Shown piece by piece: positions 1 through 9,336 of a stretch of DNA of 64,000 bases. The notes beneath the pieces are model-generated. The model did not search any database. It saw only the letters and a list, made by a program, of their open reading frames with translations, and was not told where the DNA came from. Position numbers and translations under genes: made by a program. Positions within the stretch are counted from its first letter, which is position 1. Each line of letters opens with the position of its first letter. The stretch is from NCBI GenBank assembly GCA_030512335.1, contig JAULSU010000003.1:434001-498000 (forward strand), in the 5' to 3' direction. Source of the stretch: Immersiella caudata (Eukaryota > Ascomycota > Sordariomycetes > Sordariales > Lasiosphaeriaceae).

Positions 1-1281
1 GCGACGGACCGGCCGGATGCTCTCAAGGGTGGCGAGGAGTAGCGTCCTTTGACGCGTCGTCTGCCCGTTACAGATCTCCAAGGGGGGCGGCGGCCTTGAG
101 TAGGGAGCCGCATGTCTGGTTCAGTAGCCCAGCGGAACAGTTGATGCTGGATCTTGAAACGGATAATGCAACATCATCCGGAGTAATTGAGAAGCTGCCT
201 TAAGGACAATGGCGTCATGCACGACCTACAAGGGAGTCAGTACCGCTTCCGTTTTGACTAACGGCCCTGACAGTGCTTCTATCGACTAGTTCTCTCAATC
301 TGGTGAGGTCCGGAGAACCATCATCCTCAAACCGAACATGCCCGCCAGGCATTTCGCCGTCTCTCTAAAGCTGGAATTTGCTTTGAGCGTCTTCGAAATC
401 GTGAATCTCCATGATCCCTATGGGCAACTATTTGACTGCTTCCTCTAGCTAGATATCGCTAACAAACAGTGTTTTGCATTCTCAAGTGATAGCATACTTC
501 TTGCCGTCAAGGGTTCAAAGAATCCCACGATCTACGTACGACATGGTCACAAGGAACGTTTGCATCTCGGTGGATTTCGACGGCGGTGGCGCGGAGCAGA
601 TCTACTTCCTGGGGGGGAGGTATCTGGCTTGAAGGTCCGACTCGGCCGTTCAGGCATACCAGTCGTTTGGGGAGCGCTGGACTGACGTTATGCATCCTGG
701 AGAAAAAGACGGCTGGAGCGACATTGAGCTCATCGACCTTCTCGAGGAATACCCCTGGACTACCGCGGCCTACCCTCGCAACTCTGAACGCGGGGCCGAC
801 TCTTTGATATTGATCCCCCAGCCCGCGCGGCAGATACGTGTACGCGACGCTGATTCGAAGTCAAGCTCGCACTGTTCCGACCGCAAAGACTGTGCCATCT
901 TTCATCCTCAAGTAGCGGGAATATGGATGCACGAAGAATGGTAAAGCTCTGGCCAAAAGCAACTAGCGCGGGGTTGACTGATTGGAAGCTCTTCTACATT
1001 CATTCAAGCCTGTGCCGATTGGTTACACATCCTCCTTTAGAAGCTGGCTCTTCACTAATCTCGACGACTAGACTACCAAGGCTCCCATCAGCAGGCAGTG
1101 CATCGAAGAACACGTCTCCCACAGAGCAAGACTTCGCGCTAATCACCGGCTCCTCCGAGCGTTCAACGCAGAGAGCCCTCATCAATACGGATGACCTCAA
1201 GATATAATGACCGCACTTTTGAGCAGTGGGGGAACGCAGCTCATCGGTGACTCTGTTGGCCCACTCTCGATTGTAGGATAG
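1..1281. other. No supported gene
   Basis: Only short overlapping open frames occur here, with no recognisable domain, signal peptide or splice-linked coding stretch. It lies 5' of the broken HET gene and may hold more of its decayed N-terminus, but nothing can be assigned. Confidence 0.55.
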
Positions 1282-1952
1282 AACTCCCAGGCGTCTGCGA
1301 GCATCTATTCCAACATTGGACCAGGGCAGATCCGAGTTGTTACGCTACATCCGAGCCAGGGCTACGAGTCAATCCGATGTTCTCTCATCGTCAGGGACAG
1401 AGAAGCAGCGACACCAATACCAGCAACCACGAAAAGCGATGAGGCGATGCCTGACTGTGCGTACGGCGCGCTCTCGTACCTTTGGGGTAACCACAACAGT
1501 AACGAGGCAAGAGAGATTCTGCTGGAAAGACACCCCTTCAAAGTCACGGGAAATCTGTACCGGTATCTCTTCACCTTCGCGACGCGAAATGCCCCAGCGC
1601 GCTTTGGATCGACGCCTTGGCTATCAACCAGACCAACGTTCAGGGAAGGAACCAGCAGGTTCGACACATGGACGATGTGTTTCGCAACGCACACAGAATG
1701 ATCGCGTGCCTCTGCGTGCCTGAAGGCCTAGGGAAAAAGTTCAACTGCAGCCCAAGGTTCCTTGAGCTCATAAGGATGATGTTCCCTTACACAGTTCATA
1801 GTGAACTCGACGTATGTGGCTGCGCTTCCGTGTTTAGTGATGTCTACTGGGCGAGGGTCAGGATCACGCAAGAAATCGCCGTCGCCCGGAAGGTGGTCAT
1901 GTTCTGTTTGGGCGATTTTGTAGATTTTGAGGCTCTGCTCGAAATATACTAA
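1282..1952 (+). pseudogene. HET-domain (heterokaryon incompatibility) pseudogene
   Basis: This is a remnant of a HET protein, the fungal family that triggers cell death on non-self fusion. One frame gives the lead-in IRVVTLHP, then YGALSYLWGN and VTGNLYRYL (about 1340-1590), which match the first HET motifs. The next motifs lie in another frame: SALWIDALAINQTN, QVRHMDDVFRNAHRMIA and VYWARVRITQEIAVAR (about 1593-1890). So a one-base frameshift falls near 1590. The usual WI in the YWxRVWIxQEI motif is RI here. The frame stops at 1952, just after the HET core, with no long C-terminal region, and no clean start is visible. A very short intron could in principle join the frames, but no good donor/acceptor pair is seen. 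Confidence 0.7.
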
Positions 1953-2865
1953 CGACACTGCAACAACACTCCACATAGAGGCGGCGTACTGGACTCGATC
2001 GCCTCTCCTCGACATGACGCGCCACCTCCACGGGATTATTCGGTTCTCATCCTGTCACAGACACTCTAATCTCTCCATTAAAAGTTTTTAGTGGGTACCT
2101 GCAGACATACTTCCAAGCTGAGACGGGACCGCGGCTGTTCGCTGAACGATGATGGGCGGGGATGGAACCCGGGAGGCAGGGGTGTAATCGCTTCGATTAG
2201 GGAGACTAGGTATTGAAGAAATTATACCGAATGGCACATCCTACAATGCGAGAGGAGGTGCGGATGCAAAAAACATCTCGTTGAGACTGGGAACCGAACG
2301 TAAAAAAAAGAGGAGACCATGAGGGCGGCCAAACTATGTTCGGGGCTCAAAGGTTTGGCGCAAGACTTTGAGTTTGTCTGGGCCACTTCATTGTGGAATA
2401 GAAAGCCGTTGCGGTGCCTCTGGCATATACCAATTGAGGTAGCCGGAGGTGTTCCCGGGTAATGGAAGAATGTACTTGTTTCGGTCATCGCGGGGTCACA
2501 GTGATTCCCGTCCAGCAACGAGAGGGCAAACGGGCTGCGAGGAGAGAAACTGGTCGCACTAAGGGTCAAAAAGTTCCATTCACTTACCATCTGGGGGAGA
2601 TGTATCATCCGGGCCGTCAATTCCATCGACCGCATACCGTCGGGTAGGACGACGGGGCCGGACGGGGTGGATGATATCACCGAGGTGGGCGCTAGCAACG
2701 TCATTGGACCCGCAGGCCCCTGACAGCGCTGTCTGTGGGAAAAGCCCATTATCCGCACTAACGGCAACATCCGTCCTGCAGGACCACGATGGTTGACGTC
2801 ATTGACGCCAGGAAGCACTTGGATCCGTCGTGTGGAATGTTTGTTCGCGCAACAACTCTCCCTCG
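1953..2865. other. Intergenic, no supported gene
   Basis: Open frames on both strands here have no recognisable motifs. The right end is the promoter region of the mitochondrial protein gene that starts at 3024. Confidence 0.5.
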
Positions 2866-2872
2866 TATAAAG
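2866..2872 (+). promoter_or_regulatory. Candidate TATA box
   Basis: TATAAAG lies 158 bp before the ATG at 3024, with a pyrimidine-rich stretch (TTTTCTTTCTCTTC) just before the ATG. The spacing is plausible for a fungal core promoter. It was called from sequence only. Confidence 0.35.
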
Positions 2873-3023
2873 AATAGCCAGACCAGCTTTTCTGTGCGTT
2901 CTTATTACCTCATCGCCATTTTTGATACGCAAGCTACTTCTTCCTCCCGCACCATTACAAGTACTCGACAAGCCTCTCCAGCGAGATACCTCAGCCGTTT
3001 TCTTTCTCTTCAATTCCCCCAAA

Positions 3024-4283
3024 ATGATGTCCGCACGCCCCGTTGCGCGCGCCGCTTCGCGCGCCCCGCGTACTCTCAGAACCTCTCGTCTTCCCCAGCG
3101 CCGCCTCCAATCGACGACGACATCGAATGCCTTGCAATCCACCAAGTCCCAATCCCATTTCGCCTCGGGCGTCGCTGGCGGCGTCGTTGGCGCTGCGCTG
3201 CTCTTCGGCGTCTACTCATTTACCCCATCGGGCCGCGCCGCAAGCAAGATCAACAAAGCCGCCAAGGAGGCCAACAAGAAGTACCAACAAGCTGCCACGA
3301 CCCTCCAAAAGAATACACCCAGCACCGATGACGCGATCAGCGCCGTCAAGAACTTTTGCTACTCCTACGTCGCATGGGTTCCTGGCGGCCGCCAATATGT
3401 CGACGCCGCATTCAAGGACCTCGAGTCGATCCGCGAGAAGAACGGCGACGATGTTGATAAGCTGGTGAAGGAGACATATGCCAAGTTTCAGGATATTGCC
3501 AAGTCCGGCTTGAGCATGGAGTCCGCATCCAAGGCGTACGATGCGCTCGCGGAGCTGGCACAGAAGCTCGCCAAGCTTGCGGGCAGCGCGGCGGATCAGA
3601 TTCTCGAGAACCATCCCCAGCTGAAGGAGAAGGTCGGCGGGCCGATGAACCAGCTGAAGCAGATGGGCGAAGAGTACGGTCCCGAGGCGAAAAAAATGGT
3701 GGATGAGACATGGGATCAGGTGAGCGATGTGCTCAAGGGTGGATTCTCAGCACAGAATGCGGACAAGGTGCGCAAGCTGGTGGAGGAGAAGACACAGCAG
3801 TTGAAGAAGTTTGGCGAGCAGGCGTGGCAGAAGGGATTGGAGCAGGCCAAGCCGTATCTGGACAAGAGTCCCAAGGTTAAGGAGCTTGTCATGAACAACC
3901 AGGATATATTGAAGCGAGGCAACGCTACGGAGCTGTTCAATAGGGTCAAGGAGGCTGCTGAGAAGGGCGATGTCGGCAACCTAGAGGAGTATGTCATGCA
4001 GGCCGTCGACAAGGCCAAGTCGGCTGGGGGTAAGGCATCCAGCTCGATCATGGGTAGCGGAGGCATGGCTGGCTTGACCCAGCTGTTAGGTGGCTCGTCG
4101 TCGCAGGAGATGAGCAGCGAGATCAAGAAGCATGTTGAGCTCTTGGGCAAGCTGGTTAACGACCACTCGTCTGAGGGCAAGAAGCTGATCGAGGAGACAA
4201 GGAACGATCTGAAGAGGCTGTTGGAGGACAAGGCTAAGAAAGCCCAAGAGATTGTGGATTCTGCGTCGAAAGAGGCCCAGTAA
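3024..4283 (+). CDS. Mitochondrial membrane protein rich in amphipathic helices
   Basis: A 419-residue protein in a single exon. The first 40 residues are rich in Arg/Ser/Ala and lack acidic residues, as in a mitochondrial presequence (RRLQST is a plausible cleavage area). A glycine-rich hydrophobic segment at about 48-65 (GVAGGVVGAALLFGVYSF) would cross the inner membrane. The rest is almost wholly charged helix: repeating Lys/Glu/Ala/Gln stretches such as YAKFQDIAKSG, KLAKLAGSAADQ and EEKTQQLKKFGEQ, with no cysteine cluster. This resembles apolipoprotein-like or LEA-like amphipathic repeats. The role is unknown; scaffolding or lipid contact at the inner membrane is an inference. The start at 3024 was chosen because upstream in-frame sequence lacks an ATG and looks non-coding. 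Confidence 0.75.
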   Translation: MMSARPVARAASRAPRTLRTSRLPQRRLQSTTTSNALQSTKSQSHFASGVAGGVVGAALLFGVYSFTPSGRAASKINKAAKEANKKYQQAATTLQKNTPSTDDAISAVKNFCYSYVAWVPGGRQYVDAAFKDLESIREKNGDDVDKLVKETYAKFQDIAKSGLSMESASKAYDALAELAQKLAKLAGSAADQILENHPQLKEKVGGPMNQLKQMGEEYGPEAKKMVDETWDQVSDVLKGGFSAQNADKVRKLVEEKTQQLKKFGEQAWQKGLEQAKPYLDKSPKVKELVMNNQDILKRGNATELFNRVKEAAEKGDVGNLEEYVMQAVDKAKSAGGKASSSIMGSGGMAGLTQLLGGSSSQEMSSEIKKHVELLGKLVNDHSSEGKKLIEETRNDLKRLLEDKAKKAQEIVDSASKEAQ

Positions 4284-4459
4284 ATGGTGCTTGGCGAAGA
4301 CTGCTGTATGATAGCAGGTAATTCCTCGGCATGATTACCGCTGAATGGATTATACCAGGCGCTCTATTGCGAGCAATGCATAGATATACGCGAAGAGATA
4401 TGGTCGTTTCATCATTCCCGTGCGACTCTAACCACCAGCACCGCACACCTCCACGGCCA

Positions 4460-5726
4460 TTAGATATCATTGAAGCCCAAGATCCTTGGCTTCTCCTCCC
4501 TACAGACCAACCACGTCCACACCGCGCAAGGGGTATAGCTTGTGAGGGTCGAATAAGAGCGGCCATAGTCAGCTCGCTCAAACACTTTCCCTGTTGGATC
4601 CGACGTCTTCATATTGGATACGTTCTCCGGAGCTGCGGTGCCAAGGAAATGTTCTCTTAGTGGGCCTGGCGGGAGTGTTCTGTTTCATCCAAGTCAGCAC
4701 AACCTATGCAAGACGCCTTAACACCACTTACAGCGCGTTCCCGAAAATCCCATGACACAAATTCGGCTCCTTCTTCAACAACCCCTGCGTCCAAACGCAC
4801 TCCCTCCCTTTCGCCACCGCCCTATCAATCCTCTCGTGCAACCCCGGGAAATGCTCCCTCAACGCCAACAACGCCACCATCACTCCCGGTGCCCCGTGAC
4901 AAAACTGCACCAGCCCCTTCCCCCCGTGCATCTGCCCCTCTGAGCTCGGCCAATTCCCATCCGCCATCTGCATATCCAATAGCCTCCTCACCCACGGCTC
5001 CACCCGTTCTGCCAGCTCCGGTGACGTCAACACCAACTGCATAAATATCCCCGCGTCACCGTGCACCGCACCTAGATACCTCTTCCCGTGCCACCTCCAC
5101 CCCGGCCCGTTGTTCAATATCGTATTCGATATCTCCGCAATCGCAACGTCCACCCGGGTCTTACTCCCCGGCACCCAATGCCGCACCATCCTCAACAGAT
5201 ACAGCGTCCCTGCCCTCCCGTAGAGACTCTCGTCGGGGTACTCCTCCACCGCCAATATCTGACTAACACTATTCACAAACTCCCGCACGTGCCCCTCCTC
5301 CTTCGTAACCGCCGCGCGGACTGCCTCAAAGGCCAACTTCTCATCCGATATCCCGCACCCATGGGAACCGAGCCGGAGGTTGTGACCGCGGCTCCCAGCC
5401 ATATAGGCGCGCGCCCAGTGCATCGCTGGCTGGCCGGAGATGGTGAGTTCCGGTCGGGTGCAGGCGACTTGGAAGAGGAGGTAGCCCATCCCTGTCGGAC
5501 CGGACCAGAGGCCTTGGAGGATCTCGTGGGGATAGCGCGAACGTGGGGGGTAGTTGGCTACGATGTCTTCGAGGGCGGCGGACATGTAGGCGTCGGTGTC
5601 GCCCGAGGGGAGGAGGTCGGAGGGAGAAGAGGGGGTTATTTCGAGGTAGCGGGTTTCGGAACCAGACATGCTGAGGGAGGACACTGCCGGGTGGGAAGGG
5701 GAGGAAGAGGAAGAGGGTGAGGCCAT
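4460..5726 (-). CDS. LanC-like protein (LANCL family)
   Basis: A 404-residue protein in two exons: 5726-4732 and 4679-4460, with a 52-bp intron (GTAAGT donor, CAG acceptor). LanC/LANCL proteins form an alpha/alpha barrel with a zinc site. Bacterial members cyclise lanthipeptides, and animal members add glutathione to dehydroamino acids in damaged proteins. LanC motifs in order are LWSGPTGMGYLL, YGRAGTLYLLR, AVHGDAGI, QFCHGAPG and LCHGIFGNAL. The three expected zinc ligands are present (Cys276, Cys324, His325). Exon 2 supplies the normal eukaryotic C-terminus (PENV, then YTPCAVWTW), which confirms the splice. The N-terminus is Ser/Pro-rich and poorly conserved. No lanthipeptide precursor or LanB/LanM gene is nearby, so a housekeeping LANCL role is more likely than natural-product synthesis. 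Confidence 0.85.
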
Positions 5727-7472
5727 TCCGAAGGGTTAGATGAGGATTGAGGAAGTGGGGGTTAAGGTGTGGCGCTGCGGAGGCGGGGTTGGGTGCTGTT
5801 GCGGGCCGTCGCGCAGGAACGGGGGGTTTTGGAAGCGGGGGTGGAGAGGGTGGTTGCCCTAGCACAGGCTTTGCCGCTCCTCCAATTGCGGAGGGCGATG
5901 CGATATGGTGGGATGTGGTGGCGGCGAAGGCGCCAGGGATTGAGGATGTTGGGGGTTGAGATGGCGGTGATGAGGTTTTTTGGCGGTCGTGGGTGAAGAG
6001 ACAAAGAATGCGCCGAGTCGCTGCCTCAATCTGTCGTCATGATATCTGCACGCACGCCTGCCTGCTTGGTTGGGGCCCAGACATGCGGGGAGACAAATTC
6101 GGAACTTGCAGATGCCCCACCATCATGCTGTGTCACCGAACAACAAGATCTCAGGTTGTGGAATCAGGTGATATGAGGTTTTGCCTTGGCTGGAAGTGAG
6201 TAGGTATTTTGTTGCTCAAGTTTTTAAAGGAATGGCAAAGTGATCACCCCCGCGTCTCTACCTGTGGCCAATGGCGCTCCGCTACACGAACTACAGGTGC
6301 GCCCAGTTTCTGGCTCCGCTTCATGAGATGCGTGCCGTAGGATGGGAGTCACAATTTTGGTGCTAGATAGTCTTCTTCCCCCCATTCGATGTTACAGGTT
6401 GGCTGGATTGGTTTTGACATGGACTTCAGCTGTGAGCAGCAAAATGCTTGAGTTGGCAAAGTGCTTGCAGCATGCGCTTGTCGCATTTCACAGATGTGCC
6501 CTTGGCTTGTTCGCTTACCAGCAGAAAGGGGCTATCGGTTTGGGGGAATTTGAGGGACAGGCTGTGTAGCTGAGCAGTGTTTGGTTTGGCCTCGATGTTG
6601 TGGTCATGGCTCGGGACAGAACACCGCCCACGGTGTATCGGTCATCTCGTTGCTGACGCATAAGCACTGTGCTGCACTGGGATACAATTGGGGGCATCTG
6701 CTCTTTTACTTTGCGAATGGTCAGTTCCACCGATTCCGTCCCGAATTTTTGGTGCGGGGTGCAGAGTTCCAACAACGTTGCCCCTGACTGTTCACAGCCC
6801 CTGAGCCACGACATTTTACTCCAGCGTTCGGAGAGATTGTGCCAAGACCAACCATTTACTGCCTAAAAGTCACGCAAGGGATCATCCCCGGCAATGAAAA
6901 ACCTTGCAGGAGACTGTGAGTTACAGCGTGCCGTCAAGCCCGCGGGTGAAGCACTGTTACGACTTTACCGAGGTTCCAAACAGGCCCGACTTGGTGGGAC
7001 CGCTCAGCCCGGAACTCCTTGCGGCAGGAGGTCACTGCTACTGTCAGTAGTCTGTGCGTACACACGGCTCGCATTGAAACGATACGACATAGCGGTGCCG
7101 CTTACAATCACGACTTCATCAGCCAATCCAAGTCCTAGCTGCGTGGCCCAGAGTAGCAATATTGACGAGGGTGGTGAGGGGCAGCCCCCAAAGTCCCCAA
7201 AATCCAAGCCCGTAAGCCTGCGGCATAGCGATGGAACCTGGGACTGGGAAATTTGAACCACACAGTTGTCGACTATTCTGGACGAAAGTCACAACGGGTG
7301 CGTAACACAACGCAGAAGTATAGGGCTTGGTCATCTTGCCCCTGATAGGTATTTGGCTGGCTGCCGGGAATCTTCGGATAGCCTCATGTGAGTTTGATGA
7401 TAAAAAGAGTCATCCCCCGCACTTCCCAATCAAACACAATTTCCAACCCAGGCTTTCAATTTTTGAGCCAAG
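5727..7472. other. Intergenic, no supported gene
   Basis: About 1.7 kb upstream of both the LanC-like gene (minus) and the flavoprotein gene (plus), so a shared divergent promoter region. The open frames at 5762-6004, 6515-6814 and 7004-7261 have no recognisable motif and were not accepted. Confidence 0.5.
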
Positions 7473-8909
7473 ATGCTGCCCAAATCCCTTCGGTCTTTGT
7501 CGTTCCTTTCCATTCTGCCCGCCGTCAGCGCTGCGGCCATCGATCAGAGCGCCTATGCTTCCAGCGCCATTCTTCGGCGCGATGTCGTCGTGATTGGCGG
7601 TGGTTCCAGTGGAACCTATGCTGCGGTGAACCTGAAGCGTGCTGGGTACTCGGTCGCTCTTGTCGAGAAGGAAGCCAAACTTGGCGGACACGTCGACACA
7701 TTCCAGGATCCCACTACAGGCAGTACCTTCGACTACGGCGTCGTCGCGCTGATCAACACCACCATCGTGAGGGACTACTTCGCCTTCCTCAACGAGCCCC
7801 TGGTCGATATCGGAGGCAGAGTCCCAGGCGCCCCCCTCTACGCCAACCTCAACACCAACGCGCAGACCACCCCCCTTCCCTCCTCCATCCCTTGGTCAGA
7901 CCCCGCCGCAGTGTTTGCCTCACTCCTCGGCTACGGGGCCCAAGTCTCCAACTACCCCTTCCTTGACAACGGATACAACCTTCCCAACCCCGTCCCCGCC
8001 GACCTCCTCCTCCCCTTCGGCGAATTCCTTGTCAAGCACAACCTCCAAGCCTTCGCCAACACTGCCTTCCGCTTCGACCAAGGCATGGGAAACATCCTCT
8101 CCGTCACCACCCTCTACGCCTTCAAATACCTCCCCAAATCCACCATCGACGCCTTCGTCGGCCTCGCTGCGCCCCCCGTCGCCAGCGCCACCAGCAACCT
8201 CCAGTCCTTCTACGACAAAGCCCTGACCTACCTCGGCGCCGGTACCAACGCCTTCACCAACTCCCGCATCCTCCTCATCGACCGCAGCGGCCCCCGCGTC
8301 CTCGTCGCCATCCTCACCCCCTCCGGTCCCAAGCTCATCTCCGCCAAGAAACTCCTCATCGCTATCCAGCCCAAGAACTCCTCCCTCCAGGAAATCGGCC
8401 TCGACCTCACCCTCGAGGAGTCCTCCCTCACCAGCCAATTCAACAATTCGTACTACTGGGACATCGTCATCAAAAACTCCGGCATCCCTTCCAACATCTC
8501 AGTCACAAACCTCGACGTCAACGCCCCCCTCGGAATCCCCACCTTGCCGGGCGTTTACGGCTTCGCACCGGCTCCGCTGCCGGGCTACACGCTCGCGTAC
8601 TACTCCTCCCCAGCTTTCAAATCCGACGCTCAAGTCAAGGCGGATACCCTAGCAATGGTAAAGAAATTCGTGCGGGTGAATGGGTACCCGGCGGGAGCGC
8701 CGCAGATTGTGGGGTTTAATAGCCATGCGCCGTTTTGGCTGACGGTGCCGCCGGCGAAGATTGCGGAGGGGTTTTATGCGCAGTTGAACGGGCTGCAGGG
8801 GAAGAGGAATACGTTCTGGACGGGGGCGACGTTTGTGGCGCATGATAGTTCGGCGATTTGGAGGTGGAGTGAGGCGACTTTGTTGCCGGCGGTGAAGGCT
8901 AGTCTTTGA
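7473..8909 (+). CDS. Secreted FAD-dependent oxidoreductase (amine-oxidase fold)
   Basis: A 478-residue protein in a single exon. Residues 1-20 form a signal peptide ending at about AVSAAA. A Rossmann dinucleotide-binding motif follows (VVVIGGGSSGTYAA, Gly42-Gly47), then the acidic ribose-binding residue in VALVEKEAKLGGHVDTF. This is the NAD(P)-binding_8/amine-oxidase type. The C-terminal TFVAHDSSAIWRWSEA fits the second FAD-contact segment (usually GxW/Sxxxx.ESA). Overall it resembles fungal beta-cyclopiazonate dehydrogenase-like flavoproteins, many of unknown substrate. The secretion signal suggests an extracellular or secretory-pathway oxidase. No PKS, NRPS or prenyltransferase is adjacent, so no metabolite role can be assigned. 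The coding strand is strongly C-rich to about 8640 and G-rich after it. Confidence 0.8.
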   Translation: MLPKSLRSLSFLSILPAVSAAAIDQSAYASSAILRRDVVVIGGGSSGTYAAVNLKRAGYSVALVEKEAKLGGHVDTFQDPTTGSTFDYGVVALINTTIVRDYFAFLNEPLVDIGGRVPGAPLYANLNTNAQTTPLPSSIPWSDPAAVFASLLGYGAQVSNYPFLDNGYNLPNPVPADLLLPFGEFLVKHNLQAFANTAFRFDQGMGNILSVTTLYAFKYLPKSTIDAFVGLAAPPVASATSNLQSFYDKALTYLGAGTNAFTNSRILLIDRSGPRVLVAILTPSGPKLISAKKLLIAIQPKNSSLQEIGLDLTLEESSLTSQFNNSYYWDIVIKNSGIPSNISVTNLDVNAPLGIPTLPGVYGFAPAPLPGYTLAYYSSPAFKSDAQVKADTLAMVKKFVRVNGYPAGAPQIVGFNSHAPFWLTVPPAKIAEGFYAQLNGLQGKRNTFWTGATFVAHDSSAIWRWSEATLLPAVKASL

Positions 8910-9336
8910 AGAGATGTTGGGGGTTGAGATGTTGTTGGTGGGGGAGCGTTGGGGACGTGACTGCCCAAAGAGGCCCCCTTGCTTGAACTTCAATGAAATC
9001 TACGTGGCTCTTGCAGATTTTACAAAATGGGTACCTTTCTGTGCGTTCAGCTTTTATCGGTGTGCTGGGTTATTATCGGGTTACCCCTCTTCACGAAACA
9101 ATAGCGCCCCGATACACGGGTTGGATTTGCGGCTGAAGCTCAGCTGAGCTCAAATGCTCCTCTGCGCCTGCCCTCGTCGCCAAATTTTGCGCCAAACACC
9201 TATTGACATGTCAACCGCCTGGACTCATCGTTTGAGGAAATTCTTGAGGATTACGCAACTCAGAGAACTGCGCGACAGACCAAGCATCCTTCCAGTTACA
9301 CTTCAAGCATCTCGCCTCTATCGATACCACCCCAAG
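8910..9336. other. Intergenic / possible 5' leader of HET gene
   Basis: The reading frame of the downstream HET gene stays open from an ATG at 9154 (61 codons before 9337). The predicted extension is poorly protein-like and was not included. Nothing else is seen. Confidence 0.4.

Noticed and set aside
7473..8909. Flavoprotein as part of a secondary-metabolite cluster
   Set aside because: It resembles beta-cyclopiazonate dehydrogenase-like enzymes, but no PKS, NRPS, DMAT synthase or pathway regulator is in the window.
9154..9336. Upstream ATGs extending the HET gene by up to 61 codons
   Set aside because: The extension is Arg/Cys-rich and not protein-like; the family lead-in starts just after 9337.
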